A stretch of DNA of 64,000 nucleotides from Artemisia argyi (lineage: Eukaryota > Streptophyta > Magnoliopsida > Asterales > Asteraceae), in assembly GCA_030686995.1 (NCBI GenBank), contig CM060692.1:10583465-10647464 (forward strand), given 5' to 3'. Of the stretch, positions 34,870 through 46,478 are shown in pieces. Position numbers and translations under genes: made by a program. The notes below the pieces were generated by a model. That model was not told the origin of the DNA. It did not search any database and was given only the letters and a program-made list of their open reading frames with translations. Position 1 is the first letter of the stretch. Each line of letters starts with the position of its first letter.

Positions 34870-34989
34870 AATCCCATGGGACTCGCTGTGAATCCCATAG
34901 GATTCACTGTTAATCCCATGGAATTCACTGTGAATCCCATGGGACTCACTGTGAATCCCATGGGATTCACAGTGAATCCCATGGGATTA
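34870..34989. repeat. Palindrome array, transposase intron 5 (first block)
   Basis: Six units at 21 bp with CACTGTG or CACAGTG spacers; four exact octamers. In this spacer form the palindrome extends past the 16-bp core to 28 bp. Confidence 0.95.
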
Positions 34990-35051
34990 GTTATATATTA
35001 TGGTTTTAAGTATGAATTTAAAAAAAAAAAAAAGTAATTCAAAGTAATTCC

Positions 35052-35302
35052 GATCCCATGGGATTACTTATAAATTATGGTTTTCAGTATGAATTTAAAA
35101 CAAAAAAAAGTAAATCAAAGTAATTATTTTCTTATTTTTCACAGTGAATACTATGGGATTAGTTTTGAGAATGAATTTGTTACAGTCTTGTTGTCAGCAT
35201 AAAAACCATGATATACACATGTAAATTCCATGGGATTGATAAATGAATCCCATGGGATTTACAGTGAATCCCATGGGATTGTATGTGAATCCCATGGGAT
35301 TA
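35052..35302. repeat. Palindrome array, transposase intron 5 (second block)
   Basis: One isolated core at 35054 and four units at 35225-35302 (three exact). A ~60-bp segment with TTATGGTTTT(A/C)AGTATGAATTTAAAA is repeated between the blocks (about 34995 and 35070). Confidence 0.9.
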
Positions 35303-36010
35303 GTTATGAATCCATGATATTCAGTATGAATTTTAAGGAAAAAGTAATTCAAATTAATTCTTTTTTTATTTTTTGTTTAAAACAGGTACTGCGTACAATA
35401 GAAGATGGGTCGGTGGCATGCAGTTGTAGACATTTTGCTTGATATGGTTTTCTATGCCGACACATATTCTTTGTCTTCAAGAACCGTGATATTAACGTCA
35501 TTCCAAAACAGTATATTTTGAGGCGTTGGACAAGGGATATAATACCACCTGAATTGAGAAGGAAAAGAAACAGATATGGGGAAAAATGTGGAAGTTGAAA
35601 GACTTACAAACGAAGCAACTTCTGTGGTGGACGATTGCTTATTCAGGTTAAGCAATAATGTAGAGAAGATGGGTGAGTTTGTAGAAAAGTTGAAGACTTT
35701 GAAAATAGAAGTGGAGGCTGAGGTTCCAAATCCTCCTTCAAGTAAAACGGCAGATGTGATTGGTGAACATTATGCAATTTCTAATCCTGAGGAAACAATA
35801 GTCAACAATCCAACAAAGGTAGGAAACAAAGGGAATATTACAGAAAAGGAACGCAATAAAAGGCGAAAGAGTGAGAGAGAAAAATCACTTGGAGTTAAAA
35901 AGAAACAAGAGAGGAACTGTGGCTTTTGTGGAAAAAAGACCAACTTACACACAAAAACAACTTGTCCGGATAACCCAAATAGGCGAAAGCCGAAACCAAA
36001 AGTTTCTTGA

Positions 36011-36811
36011 ACAAACTTATTATATTCTGATTTTATGTTAGTTCTTTTTTATTATTTACTTGAATATTTAGATGATTTGCAAAGGAAATTTCTGAATTTG
36101 TTATTTATTTTCTTCTTTAATTGGATATTTAGATTATTTGAAAAGAAATTTCTGAATTTGTGTTATTCTAATTTTTTAATTGAATATTTATAAGAATCCC
36201 ATGGGATTATCAAATGAATCCCATGGGATTATCAAATGAATCACATGGGATTATTTCCCTAATCCCATGAGATTCTTTGAAATTCGTTTATAACATAAGT
36301 CATTGAAATTTCTGAATTTGTTGTTTATTTTTATTCTTTAATAAAATATTCATAAGAATCCCATGGGATTGAAAATGAATCCCATGGGATTATTTCCCTA
36401 ATCCCATTTAAATTTGTTTAAACCAATTACTTATAACAAAAACAACATAACCCAAATTCAAGGCGAAAGCCGAAACCAACAGTTACTAGAACAAACTTTT
36501 TACTTGATTATTCAGATGATTTAAAAAGAAAATTCTGGTTCTTTTTTAATTTCTTCTTTATTTGAGTATTTATAAGAATCCCATGGGATTAGCAAATGAA
36601 TCCCATGGGATTATTTTATAATTTCATTCAAAATTTCAACCATCAACAAGAAAATGTAAATAAAATATTATAAAAATCAGATAATAGCAAGAAAATCTAT
36701 AAAAAATATCATAAAAATCTGATAATAGCATAAAAGAAAATCTGTGTAAACCATCTGTGTAAACCAATTACTTCAACAGTTATAGTTCTACCATTAACAA
36801 AAGACGAACTT
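36011..36811. repeat. Intergenic gap: degenerate 3' duplications plus palindrome pairs
   Basis: The ~800 bp between the convergent genes hold no gene. AAATTTCTGAATTTG recurs near 36086, 36147 and 36306, each time before an A/T-rich run and a pair of palindromes. At 36458-36497 AGGCGAAAGCCGAAACCAA repeats the end of the transposase coding region (35982-36000), so a piece of the gene's 3' end was duplicated. Six exact octamers occur at 36194-36613, as three pairs spaced about 23 bp. Confidence 0.8.
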
Positions 36812-37252
36812 CTAGAATTTGCGGTCACGTGCATCCCTATTCCTAATTGCTGTAAAAATTATAGACAGCTTTTCACGAGAAGGAAGTTTATCAAACTCCA
36901 ATGCTAATTCATACATCTTACCCGCATGAACATTAATCTCGTGTATCAAGATCTTGGTAGAAAACTTGAATCTCAATAACCTCAATTGGGCAGACTGCTC
37001 TTTAGACTCAGCAACCAACCCACAATCCCATTTTCCAGGAGCTTCACCAGTGTAATTATCCATATGTAACATAGCGAAAACACCAAAATCCGTGAAGTTG
37101 TTCTTGGTCTTCCACTTGAGGCTTGTGATTCTTGGCTTGACTTTACGAATGCTAGCATGTCTATTGAATCCATACAACTCCAGATGACGGGCAAATAATG
37201 TTTTCTACAAAAATTATTAAAAAAAGAGAGCATAAATAACTAATTATGTTTC

Positions 37253-37290
37253 AATCCCATGGGATTCAGAATGAATCCCATGGGATTCAG
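37253..37290. repeat. Palindrome pair, Ulp1-like intron 10
   Basis: Two exact cores, 23 bp apart, in a 108-bp intron. Confidence 0.9.
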
Positions 37291-37969
37291 AATAAATCAT
37301 AAAAGTACTTACAAGAAGTTCACATGAATCTTCATACTTTTCCTCATACGTTGCTCCACAATTGTTGTTATCCAGTATCGTCATTGTTATAACCCTTTTA
37401 GTAAGGCTGAAGACAACAACAAAGAAATGGCCCGATTTGCGAATAGGAAAAAATGCCTGTTTAAACAAAACAAAACAAAAATAATAAAAATGACAAAAAG
37501 TAAAAACAAAAATAAAAAATTAAAACAAAAAAAATATAATTTTACCAATTCAATGCCATTGAGAGATATGCCACCAACATCATCTTTAAAATGAGCCGAA
37601 AGTTCTTTTTCAAATTCTTGAAATTTATCATCATCAGACTACAATGTTCCATCAAACATAGTTATCGGTTGTATATGCGATTTTACAATATCATGTTACA
37701 ATATGAATTGAAAATAGTATACTAAGCAAAATAAAAAAAAATTACTTACAATACACCTAGTTGGGAAAAAGTGTCGCGATGGACAACCAGCGCCTCTAGA
37801 ATGATTTTCATGATTCAAAATTGCAGCTAAACAATCAATTACATTAGCATCAACCTCCAAACTGGGTGCTAATGTCTCCATATTCAAACGAACTGAATAT
37901 CGCTCCCCAGAATGTGTTTCAAAAACTGGTTCACTATATAAGAAAAAAAATCATTTAAGATTCACATAC

Positions 37970-38040
37970 AATCCCATGGGATTTACAAATGAATCCCATG
38001 GGATTCATGTGAATCCCATCAGATTCACTGTCAATCCCTA
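37970..38040. repeat. Palindrome array, Ulp1-like intron 7
   Basis: Two exact cores and two variants in a 155-bp intron. Confidence 0.9.
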
Positions 38041-38129
38041 ACATTGAATCTGATAACAATGAAACTTATATAAAAAACACAAACTTACATCTTTTCGCCC
38101 TGCATCGCGAAAACACTATTCCCAAGAAC

Positions 38130-41100
38130 TGTCACACCCCCAATTTACCTGACTTGCAGCGGAATGGAATACCTGGGGGTGTCTGTCATAGCACCACAGT
38201 TACAGTTACATTGAACGACCTAAAGTGTCGTTTGGAAAATACTGCATTTGATCATTGAAATAATCCAGAGTTTACAAAATGAGGTCCCCAAAATGTGTTG
38301 CATGTTTATGAAAACAAGTCATACTAGATCAAACGTTTACATAAGTGCATGAAATAATGATGAGACGCGTCGACTCCGCGACTCCATGAAGGTCCAAATG
38401 CATGTCACATGAGCTACCTTAATAACCTGAAATACATTGCTAAAACGTCAACACGAATGTTGGTGAATTCCATAGGTTTATAAAATGTAATGATGTACGG
38501 CCACCACAAGTAAAAGTGCAAGATAAAAATCTCATGAAAATTGTACAATAGACCTTAAGCTCATGACACCGAAGCTATGACTGATGAAACAATGCCCCTC
38601 CTGAATGTTCTGCCGAAACACTCAAATGTAAAAGACATGACATGCATCCGCTTACTGTTGGTAATCACTACCACGGATGGAGGCGTCACCCTCGATAGAT
38701 CTATCCACTCACTCTCGCTTACCGGTAAATTAACGGTTCATGATGTTACAGGGGACTTATCACATGGCAAGGTAACTTAAGCTATGTACATGTGTTTGAA
38801 TACTTGGGCTCGTACTAAAATGATTGATGCAATGTATTCCCCCCGTGGGGTTTGAAAACAATCAAAAATATTGAATTGAAAACGGGGCTATGAAAACTCA
38901 CCTTAACTGATGAAACTGTGATGAAATGAAATGAACACCAATGAACAATTAGCTGCCGCAACCCAATATGATGGTACCATGAACATGTAATGAGCTGAAA
39001 AACAAGGCGCGCACACTAGCCGCAACCTAATGTGAATGATGAACGATCTACTTTAGATCATGAAATGATGTTATGAATGTCCATGCACATGTTTCCTATA
39101 CCACTCTACTCTTTGAAAAACACTTGTTGTTATCAAAAATATATATTCCAAGACTTAGGAAAATATGGCTATTAGAAAAATAAACTAGTTGTAATATATA
39201 TACTTATATATATATATATCGTATGTACCAATGTTTGTGTTGAAATCCTCGGTTTGAAATCCTTGAAATAACGCCTTGTAGTAATTGAAAATATACTTGT
39301 AATCACTAATACATCATTAGTTATGAATTTAGGTACTCGGTTAATATTTCTAGAAAATCTAGAATTTAGTACGTAGAGTTATTATTATTTCTAAAAGCTG
39401 CCAATTATAGAGGATTTTTGCCGATATGGAAACGTGAATATCTTTGTCGTTATAAGCCCGTTTTACTTGTTCTTTATATCCACGGTTACGTCTTAACATG
39501 TAGTAATATATTTTGGAAAGCTTGACCCCTCCGGGTTACGTCTAAAGTCTCTTTTTGTCCGACGAAAAACGTCCATCAGCATGTATTTTTCCGGAAAATA
39601 GTTTTCGTCAATAAACTTGCAAAAATCATAACTTCTTCGTTATAAACTCTTTTTAATCCGTTCTTTCGCCTACGGATTCGTTTTTGAAAGTATTTTCTAA
39701 AAATTTTGCCAAAGTTTCCTTTATGTTTACTGATTTTCCAGAATTTACCAAAATGGGACAGCATGTTTATAAACTTGTTAGAAATCCATTTCCAAGGTTC
39801 AAAACTAGTTTTTACTTCAACCAAATCTCTTGCAAACACCACAAATCTATACTAATCCTACCATACACCTTCTTAGGGTGCCATGGGTTCCTAATGACTA
39901 GTAATCAAGTTAATTTAACAAAGGAACACCTAAATCACAATCTAGGGTTTGTATGTTCAAAAAGTCTTCAAAAATAAAGTGGTATAACTAGTTTGTGCAT
40001 GAAATTAAGCATGAATACTATGAGATATAAGTGTTAATTAGATGAAAACATGAAAATAAATTTGAATACTCACTTTGAAATAATAGGTGATTAGATGATG
40101 AGAAATCTTGGATTACTTGTGTTTTTGTGTTATGATTCTTGATTAGGATGATGAAATGAACAACTTTGATGCTTTGTACTTTGAAAAACCTTCACTTGAT
40201 CATGGATTTTGGTTATGGGTCGTGGATATGGTGAAGAGAAAGAGATGAGAAGTTGAGTTTTTGATCTAAAAAAATTAAGTGTTTTGTGATTTGTGTTTGT
40301 AGATATTTAGTAATGGTTTATAGTATAATATTAGCACATGGTTAAATTTTGTCAAGTGATCTAGGGGAGGGCATGTGTGGCCGGTTTATCAAAGGTAAAG
40401 AGAAGCAAAAATGACTTTGATAACTTAGGAAAACTAGTTGTAGTGTAAGTGTAGTTTTAGTTATAGTTTAGTTATAATCGGGTACCGGGTTTGCTAGAAA
40501 TAAATGTTAACGAAGTTATTCGGGATAAAATAAAGTTGTAAGAATGTTAAAAATATGTTGGGTACAATTACTGAGTGTTCGGGTGATTATTGTTTAGTTT
40601 TCACGAAAACCGTCGTAATATTCATAAGCTCACGTTGTAAATAAAATAAATTTCCAAAATACTGGGTAAATGAATGTTATAACTTTTATGATAATAAAAT
40701 GGATATAAAAATATGTCAGGACCATTGTGGGAATATTTAGATATATTCGTCGTGTATAAACCGGGTGTTAACGTTTATTATAAATACTTATAAGAAAAAC
40801 GTTAAATGTATCAAATATAGAAATTTGAAAATCCTAAGAGTGGTATAACATGTAAATGACCTACTGATGATATGCAGACTATCTCCAGTCCGTATGAAAT
40901 GTCATTACTGATAATGCATGAATTCGCACCTGAACCAATACGGTTACGCGAATTTGAATACCCGTAAACTAAATTTACGATGAAATGTGTAATGCACGTG
41001 AATGATGAAATCTTTTCCCGCAATGAATAGTGTTCTGTGAATAGTAAAATTTCTGAATGCTTCTCGGAATGTCAAACTGACACCAAAAATGATGAATAGT

Positions 41101-41200
41101 AAACTGATGAATAGTGTTTTGATGAATAGTGTTTGATGAATAGTGTTTTTCCAAAGTTCGGGAAATGACCTGAAATGACCTGAAATGGTGAGTTGTGACA
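38130..41200 (-). repeat. 3' LTR of the Tekay-like element
   Basis: 3071 bp. Differs from the 5' LTR by (TA)2 in the microsatellite near 39210 and by single bases near 40448, 40493 and 41004. Near its 5' end on the minus strand GAATAGTG-type words (AATAGT on plus: GATGAATAGTGTTT) are repeated five times (41035-41150). Confidence 0.95.
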
Positions 41201-41213
41201 GTCTTCCCCTCTA
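41201..41213 (-). promoter_or_regulatory. Polypurine tract of the Tekay-like element
   Basis: Minus strand reads TAGAGGGGAAGAC and then the TGTCACAAC start of the 3' LTR. Confidence 0.8.
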
Positions 41214-41229
41214 AAAGGAACTTCGTCCC

Positions 41230-41640
41230 GAAGTTCAGTTTATGTTGGTATGTGAGAATGTATTGGTGAAAAGGTGATGATATTCGAGAATTCCAGCGAA
41301 CTCTAACGATAGGAATTCGACTCTGATTCAACTGTTTGACCACACGGTCCATGGTTTCTTTTGGTTCTCTTACAAGGTCTGAGATTGTCATTTGGGTTGG
41401 ATCCCTTCCAATGGAATCATGAGTGACTCATCTGAAAGTCATTTTTGGGGATCTGAAAATGTGAAATATGTTCGTGTAATCCTGTTGTTCTCTTACAATG
41501 TTCAAGTCTGACGGCCACTATGCCTTCTCTGTCAAAATATAAATGGTCCAGTGTATAATGGTGTAACTTTCCAAGTTTTCTGAATGATAACATGCCTTTC
41601 CTAGGCAGAACTTTCTGCATAACTCTGCAGAACTTGAAGT
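41230..41640 (-). pseudogene. Integrase tail and chromodomain remnant
   Basis: Minus-strand frames read RVVKQLNQSRIPIVRVRWNS (41300-41360), the conserved segment that opens the Tekay chromodomain, followed by a degenerate remainder ending LNFGTKFLLEGKTVTTH before the polypurine tract. The frame at 41620-41417 resembles the preceding integrase C-terminal region. Chromodomains steer integration to modified histones; this one has lost its conserved aromatic-acidic C-terminal part. Confidence 0.65.
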
Positions 41641-44470
41641 TTTAATGGTTTACGACTTATTGAACTTGTAACTGATTCTTGACTTGTAGAAAATTTCTGG
41701 TTATCTCATGAATGCCTATTGAACAAATGAGTTGAGCTTTTTCCAAGTTTGGCCCATCAATAGATGGTCTGCGCTACTTAATGTTTTAAATGTGATACTG
41801 GTAATATATACTGCTGAATTCTGCCAGAACTCAAGTTTGTATGCTAGTTGGTCGATTCTAAAATGAATCTTAAATGGCCCAATATGCTAAAGGTTCAACT
41901 TCTCTTGTTATCCAATTTGTATCATGCCAATCCAAGGCAAAGCTTTTAACTTAGTTTGTTCTCCCACTTGAATCTGGATGGTTTGTTATTCAGGATACCC
42001 AATCCAAATGATATGTGTTATGTACCAATCTAACTTCTGCCAGTTTCTCGTTGTTGGTGTGATAACTATTGTTGTAGATGAATTTGATTTATGTTGAGTG
42101 ATTAGTCCAACCATTTACAGGGTCAATCACTCATGCTCTGAGCATACCTTCCTATGTTTGAATTGTTCTCTCGCTTTGACCATCGTTCTGAGGATGATAG
42201 GTGATGTTCACATCTAAATGGGTTTCTGAAGGAAATCCTGAAATGATTACCTGAAGTCCACGGTGAATTCAGTTTTCTTAACAGGAACAACTGAAATGGG
42301 TACAATAAACCTTTGTGACTAATTCCATAACGTTCGGTCCTTCGAACTTGGCGTTATCTGAAGGGATAGAATATAGGTAACAATTTGATTCCTTGTGTTT
42401 TGTTCCAACGGATGATAAGACATATGTTTTTCTTTGTCTATTGAGTTTGGTCTCCACTACTGGAGTTCGTGATCAATTTGTGATGTTCCTCCTAATTCCT
42501 TCATCACATATTCCAAATATTCTTTATTGTCAAGTCACAAATCCTAAATGCATAAGCGATGTTGTAGGGAAGTTGGTTCTGGAAATTTGTCTCGCGATTG
42601 TGAGTTTTGGTTGAAATCTTTTTCTGAATAAACGAACTTAGAAAAATAGAGCAAATGATTTACTAAGTAATATTTTTCCTGATGATTCAAAATTTCAGTA
42701 GTTATGAAGTAGAAAAATGTTTTCAAACATGTTGTGATTAAGACTGCTTACCAAAGTTTGATGTTTATGTATATTTCTCATTGTACAATAGTGTTGCTAA
42801 AGATTGACCAAAAAGGATCGTACTTGTTCAAAATAGGAATTTCAGAAATCATTTTTCCACAAGGTAGGTGATTTATGTAAACGCATCAACTTTAATTAAA
42901 AGTGAAAACACTAACATGGATAAAATGGTAGAATAGGAAATGTTCGCTTAAATGCATCAATGTCTAACACTTAGTTCCTGAGGTTGGATAATGTCTATTG
43001 ATGGTTATCTGGTATAACTATAAGCATAGGTATTTAGACTAACTTAAGTCCCGAAATAGTTTATCATTGTAATTGGCAAGACGAAGGTATCACTTGATGT
43101 TGTGTCGATGAATGTCTATTCTGTTTTCCCATGTAGATGAGGAGATATGTTCTGGCTTGATCCCTTGCTTGGTATGAAGGTGAGGTTATCTGAAATTTCT
43201 AGTGACATAAGGCCTTAGAGGAAAATACATCGATATTCTTAATTCAAACAATTGTCCTTTGTGAAAACTTACTGCAGGAAAGTTTATGTATGAATGAGGC
43301 CATGTTTAAATGAAATGCTCTACAGTCTCAATTAGAAGCTTGGTTTATTTCTATTGTGTTGTCCTGCGGACATCTATATTGAGTTCAATCCTGTAGCTCA
43401 GTCTAGCTAGTACCTTTAAATGATAGAATTTGACAACTAAGTCAGAGATGGTGATTCAGATGGTCTTGCAGTATCTTAGGATTGTTGTTGAGTTATGAAT
43501 TATCTCACTATATACTTCTAGTCCTGGTTAGTAGTTCTGTAATCCTTTCGTTGCTTTTATTGTATTGAGGAATCCTGCATGTAATTGATATGAAAAGTCT
43601 CTTCTAGGGAAGTCAATGGGAAAATCCAACTTAATGGCTAAGTGAGTGACAGGTAGGGTAAGTATCCAGGGATAGTTCGGCAAAAGGGATGTTTATGAAA
43701 GAGTTCCTTTGTTTACAAAGCTTTCGAATGAAGATTGTTATTAACAATCCTTTGAAAAGGTAATTATTTCCTTCATGGCATAATCCTTCCTGAATTTTAC
43801 ATAGGTGATCAGGCTATGTACAATTGAGGACTAATGATGCGATGTTAAATTTTTGTCAAAATATCATAACTTTCCTCAAAAGTTTTAGATGGTGTTCAAC
43901 GCATTGTTATTAAAATGGTATCCTGATGTTTTCTTTCAAATAACATAAAAATTGCCTCGCGTAATAATAGTAAATACTTGGTGTAATGACAAAAAAATCA
44001 ATTTATAGGATGGAAATAAAATAACTTACTTCAGAAATTTTTCTGTAAAACAATTTTCCCATATGATAGTAAAATAGCTTGAATGGTGTATTGGATACGT
44101 GAGTGAATCTTGTCGAATGGTAATAGTCTACTAATTCGTCAAATACGAAATCAACCTAATCCCTGCTGAGACAATGCTAAAATGTTGCTAAACGATTGAA
44201 GTCTGAGCAATTAGGATAGATAATGGAGTAAACGATGGTTATGATTATCACCTAGGTAACCAAGGATAGATACTACATTGGATAGGAAAGTGCTTAATAC
44301 CACTAGGTCATGTCATCGTACCAACGGTAAGTACAAAAGGAAAAGTACAACCCTAAAGGCTCAAACTATGGTTTATATATTGAAACAAAGCTCCTCCTGC
44401 TGAAGCATTGTTGTTATCCTTGATGTTGCTAATATCCTGACGGTTCTCTTTCAACAGCTCACGCTATTCC
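41641..44470 (-). pseudogene. Decayed pol region (protease, RT, RNase H, integrase core)
   Basis: No frame over 75 codons. One clear landmark is YHPQNDGQSERTIQT on the minus strand (42203-42159), the integrase-core signature, followed at once by TAG and, ten codons on, TGA. I could not place the RT YxDD motif. The region is shorter than a complete pol (about 3.3 kb to the polypurine tract), so deletions are likely. Confidence 0.6.
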
Positions 44471-44479
44471 TTGAGCGAT

Positions 44480-45366
44480 TCAGTCTTGATTCCAAGTTCC
44501 TGATTTTTCCTTGTTCCTTAGTTCTGGGCAGTCATTCTTGAAATGCCCTAAGTTTCCACATTTGAAGCAACTCCCTGGGATTTTCTGATTTGTGAGTTTC
44601 CTATAATTTTCAGTCCGATGACCCTGCTTTTTGCACACTCCACACGTTTTACTGCAATGACCTCGGTGATATTGATTACACAGGTTGCAGTAAGGTAACT
44701 TTCCAATATACCTTCTCTTTGTGTGCGGTTCTGCAGCAAAGGCTCTATTCATTTCTTGTCCGTTGGGTGATTGTTGAGCAGCATTGCAACCTAGATTGTT
44801 GTTCCACTTCCTTTTATTGTCACTATTGTTTCCTGATGTCTCGGCGTGAACTATGAGTTCCTTTGCTTCGATCGCCATTTTGATAATGTACTTTTCAAGT
44901 TTCTTGCTTTCCGGTTCATCCATTGCAGAACCTAGTCGTGTTAATTCATAAAAATGAGTAGTGTACTCGTCACATCATTTCCTACCATGATAAAGTTTAG
45001 TGTTTCCTGTTCCCTTGCTCGTAATTCACTTCCTATACAAAATGTTATACCCATCATCCTTCTTAGTTTCTCCCAAGAGTGTGAGTAGGCAGCATCAACT
45101 CCCACCATCTTAATATATTTGGTCCACCATTCCTGGGCATGATCCTGAAAAGTGCATGTGGCGAACTTAATCTTGTATTCCTTACGACAGTCGCCACATT
45201 GAAATATTGTTTCTATGTCTTCGAACCATTTGAGAAATTCCTTTATGTTTCTAGTTCCGCTAAAGGAGGGAGGATTGCACCCCATAAATTCCACGTGAGT
45301 AAGTTCCTTAGTGAGGGCGGTGACTATGTTCTTGGCAATGACTTGTCCAACAGCAGCTTGCGTCAT
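44480..45366 (-). pseudogene. Tekay-like gag, frameshifted
   Basis: Two minus-strand frames, 45366-44941 (NPPSFSGTRNIKEFLKWFED, WWTKYIKMV) and 44923-44480. A frameshift near 44960-44985 separates them; a shifted frame across the gap continues the gag consensus (HFYELTRLGSAMDEPE). The second frame ends with zinc knuckles: one intact CCHC (CFKCGNLGHFKNDC) and one with its last Cys replaced by Tyr (CGVCKKQGHRTENY). Gag would package the RNA; this copy makes only a fragment. Confidence 0.8.
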
Positions 45367-46463
45367 GCTTGGAGTGGTTTGCTTAAATTTCTCTTAATCA
45401 AATCATAAGTGACCATGAGGGTATATAGTTAATCAAAGCCATCATATTCACAACACATGAATATAATACATGAAAATTTCGGTCTACGTGAACCGATATC
45501 ACAAATAGCACAACCATTCCTTACATAGTAGAGTCACACTTGATATATTTGTTTGTACAACAATCAAAAGACAACAAGTTCTTTAGACTATGTCCCACAC
45601 TTTCTGTGGCTAGGATAATAGTAAAAGCTAGTGAAGATATAAGTCTGGTCTAGGGACTTCCTGGTGTCCCTCTGTCTGAAATCAGGTTTGTGGCATCATA
45701 AGGTCGAGATAGTCCTGAAGTGGTGTCTGAAGTTGTGCATCGATCAAATCTTAGATAATGTAGGTTCTGAACCATTCCTGAAGAATCTGCGGATGTTCCT
45801 GTTGAGTCCGTGATATTTGTGTTATCTACTAGGTGTTATCTAGTTCATGGCAAGTGGGAATGGAAAAGGAAAATGACAATGATGGTACCAATGAATGAAA
45901 TACTACCCTCTTTCGCGCTACCTCGCGACATCCAAAAGGTAAAACTAAAGTACACACTGTGGGAAGGCCAATAGTGTAATAAGTAACTGATGGTGGTGAT
46001 AGTACCTGAGTAGTAAGTGCCCTACTAGTGATGGAAAGAAAACACACTATCTTCCTTGCAATAAGCATCCTAATAAGTCCATTAAGATTAATTCTGAATA
46101 CACTACCAAAAGGCATTCTATGTACGAGCTGAATGATAGGAAAACTCTGTTCCTATGGCAAATCAATAGTACTAATTGTGGTGTAAGTGCAACTGATGGT
46201 ATAATGGTAGTGGAAGATGACAAGGCATCTTCAATGTCGGAATCCGATAAAAGGATGTCAGGGTGAGTATCTGAAGACATGTCACTTGTGAACCAGGTCA
46301 ATAAAATGATATACATATACGGATATGAGTATAAATAACTCGCACAGGGTATGCATGAAACAACATGTATCATGATTATGCACTTATGATGAAATGATGA
46401 GATGCTATGCTGATGTGGTTATAGTCTAGGGTCCAAGATACATCCTAGTTCGCTATAACCTTA
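45367..46463 (-). other. Leader between primer site and gag of the Tekay-like element
   Basis: 1.1 kb without recognisable coding or RNA features; likely untranslated leader plus the eroded gag N-terminus. Confidence 0.5.
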
Positions 46464-46475
46464 GCTCTGATACCA
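46464..46475 (-). other. Primer-binding site (tRNA-iMet) of the Tekay-like element
   Basis: Minus strand reads TGGTATCAGAGC, the exact complement of the initiator tRNA-Met 3' end, three bases from the LTR. Confidence 0.95.
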
Positions 46476-46478
46476 ATC

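Larger units (their letters stand above)
24006..36010 (+). pseudogene. FAR1-related MULE transposase, split by a Gypsy insertion
   Basis: Six exons: 24006-24306, 24765-25095, about 25262-25742, 25916-26174, 26447-26770 continued at 34537-34845, and 35386-36010. Domains in order: Pro/Ser-rich N-terminus, FAR1-type DNA-binding domain (FYNTLDEAIEMYDNYAEAGG, CRARIRLELDV), MULE DDE domain, SWIM finger (CSCRHF...YGFLCRH) and a C-terminal Cys/His cluster (CGFCGKKTNLHTKTTC). The DDE residues are visible: Asp 25720-25722 (FDATF), Asp 26076-26078 (VTDQD), Glu 26681-26683 (RSESKNSFF). Lesions: frameshift near 25325, TAG at 26618-26620 where Trp is usual, TGA at 35440-35442 in the SWIM finger, frameshift near 35585, and the retroelement. 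FAR1-like proteins bind DNA in the nucleus; this one would have cut and moved the element. Confidence 0.85.

Noticed and set aside
38577..38780. Conserved 67-codon frame duplicated at 46926-47129 (also 39576/47921 and 39684/48029 pairs)
   Set aside because: Identical only because the two LTRs are nearly identical; no domain and no reason to call a gene.
39880..39892. CCATGGG in the Tekay-like LTR
   Set aside because: GCCATGGGTTCC has no arms and occurs once per LTR; not part of the array family.
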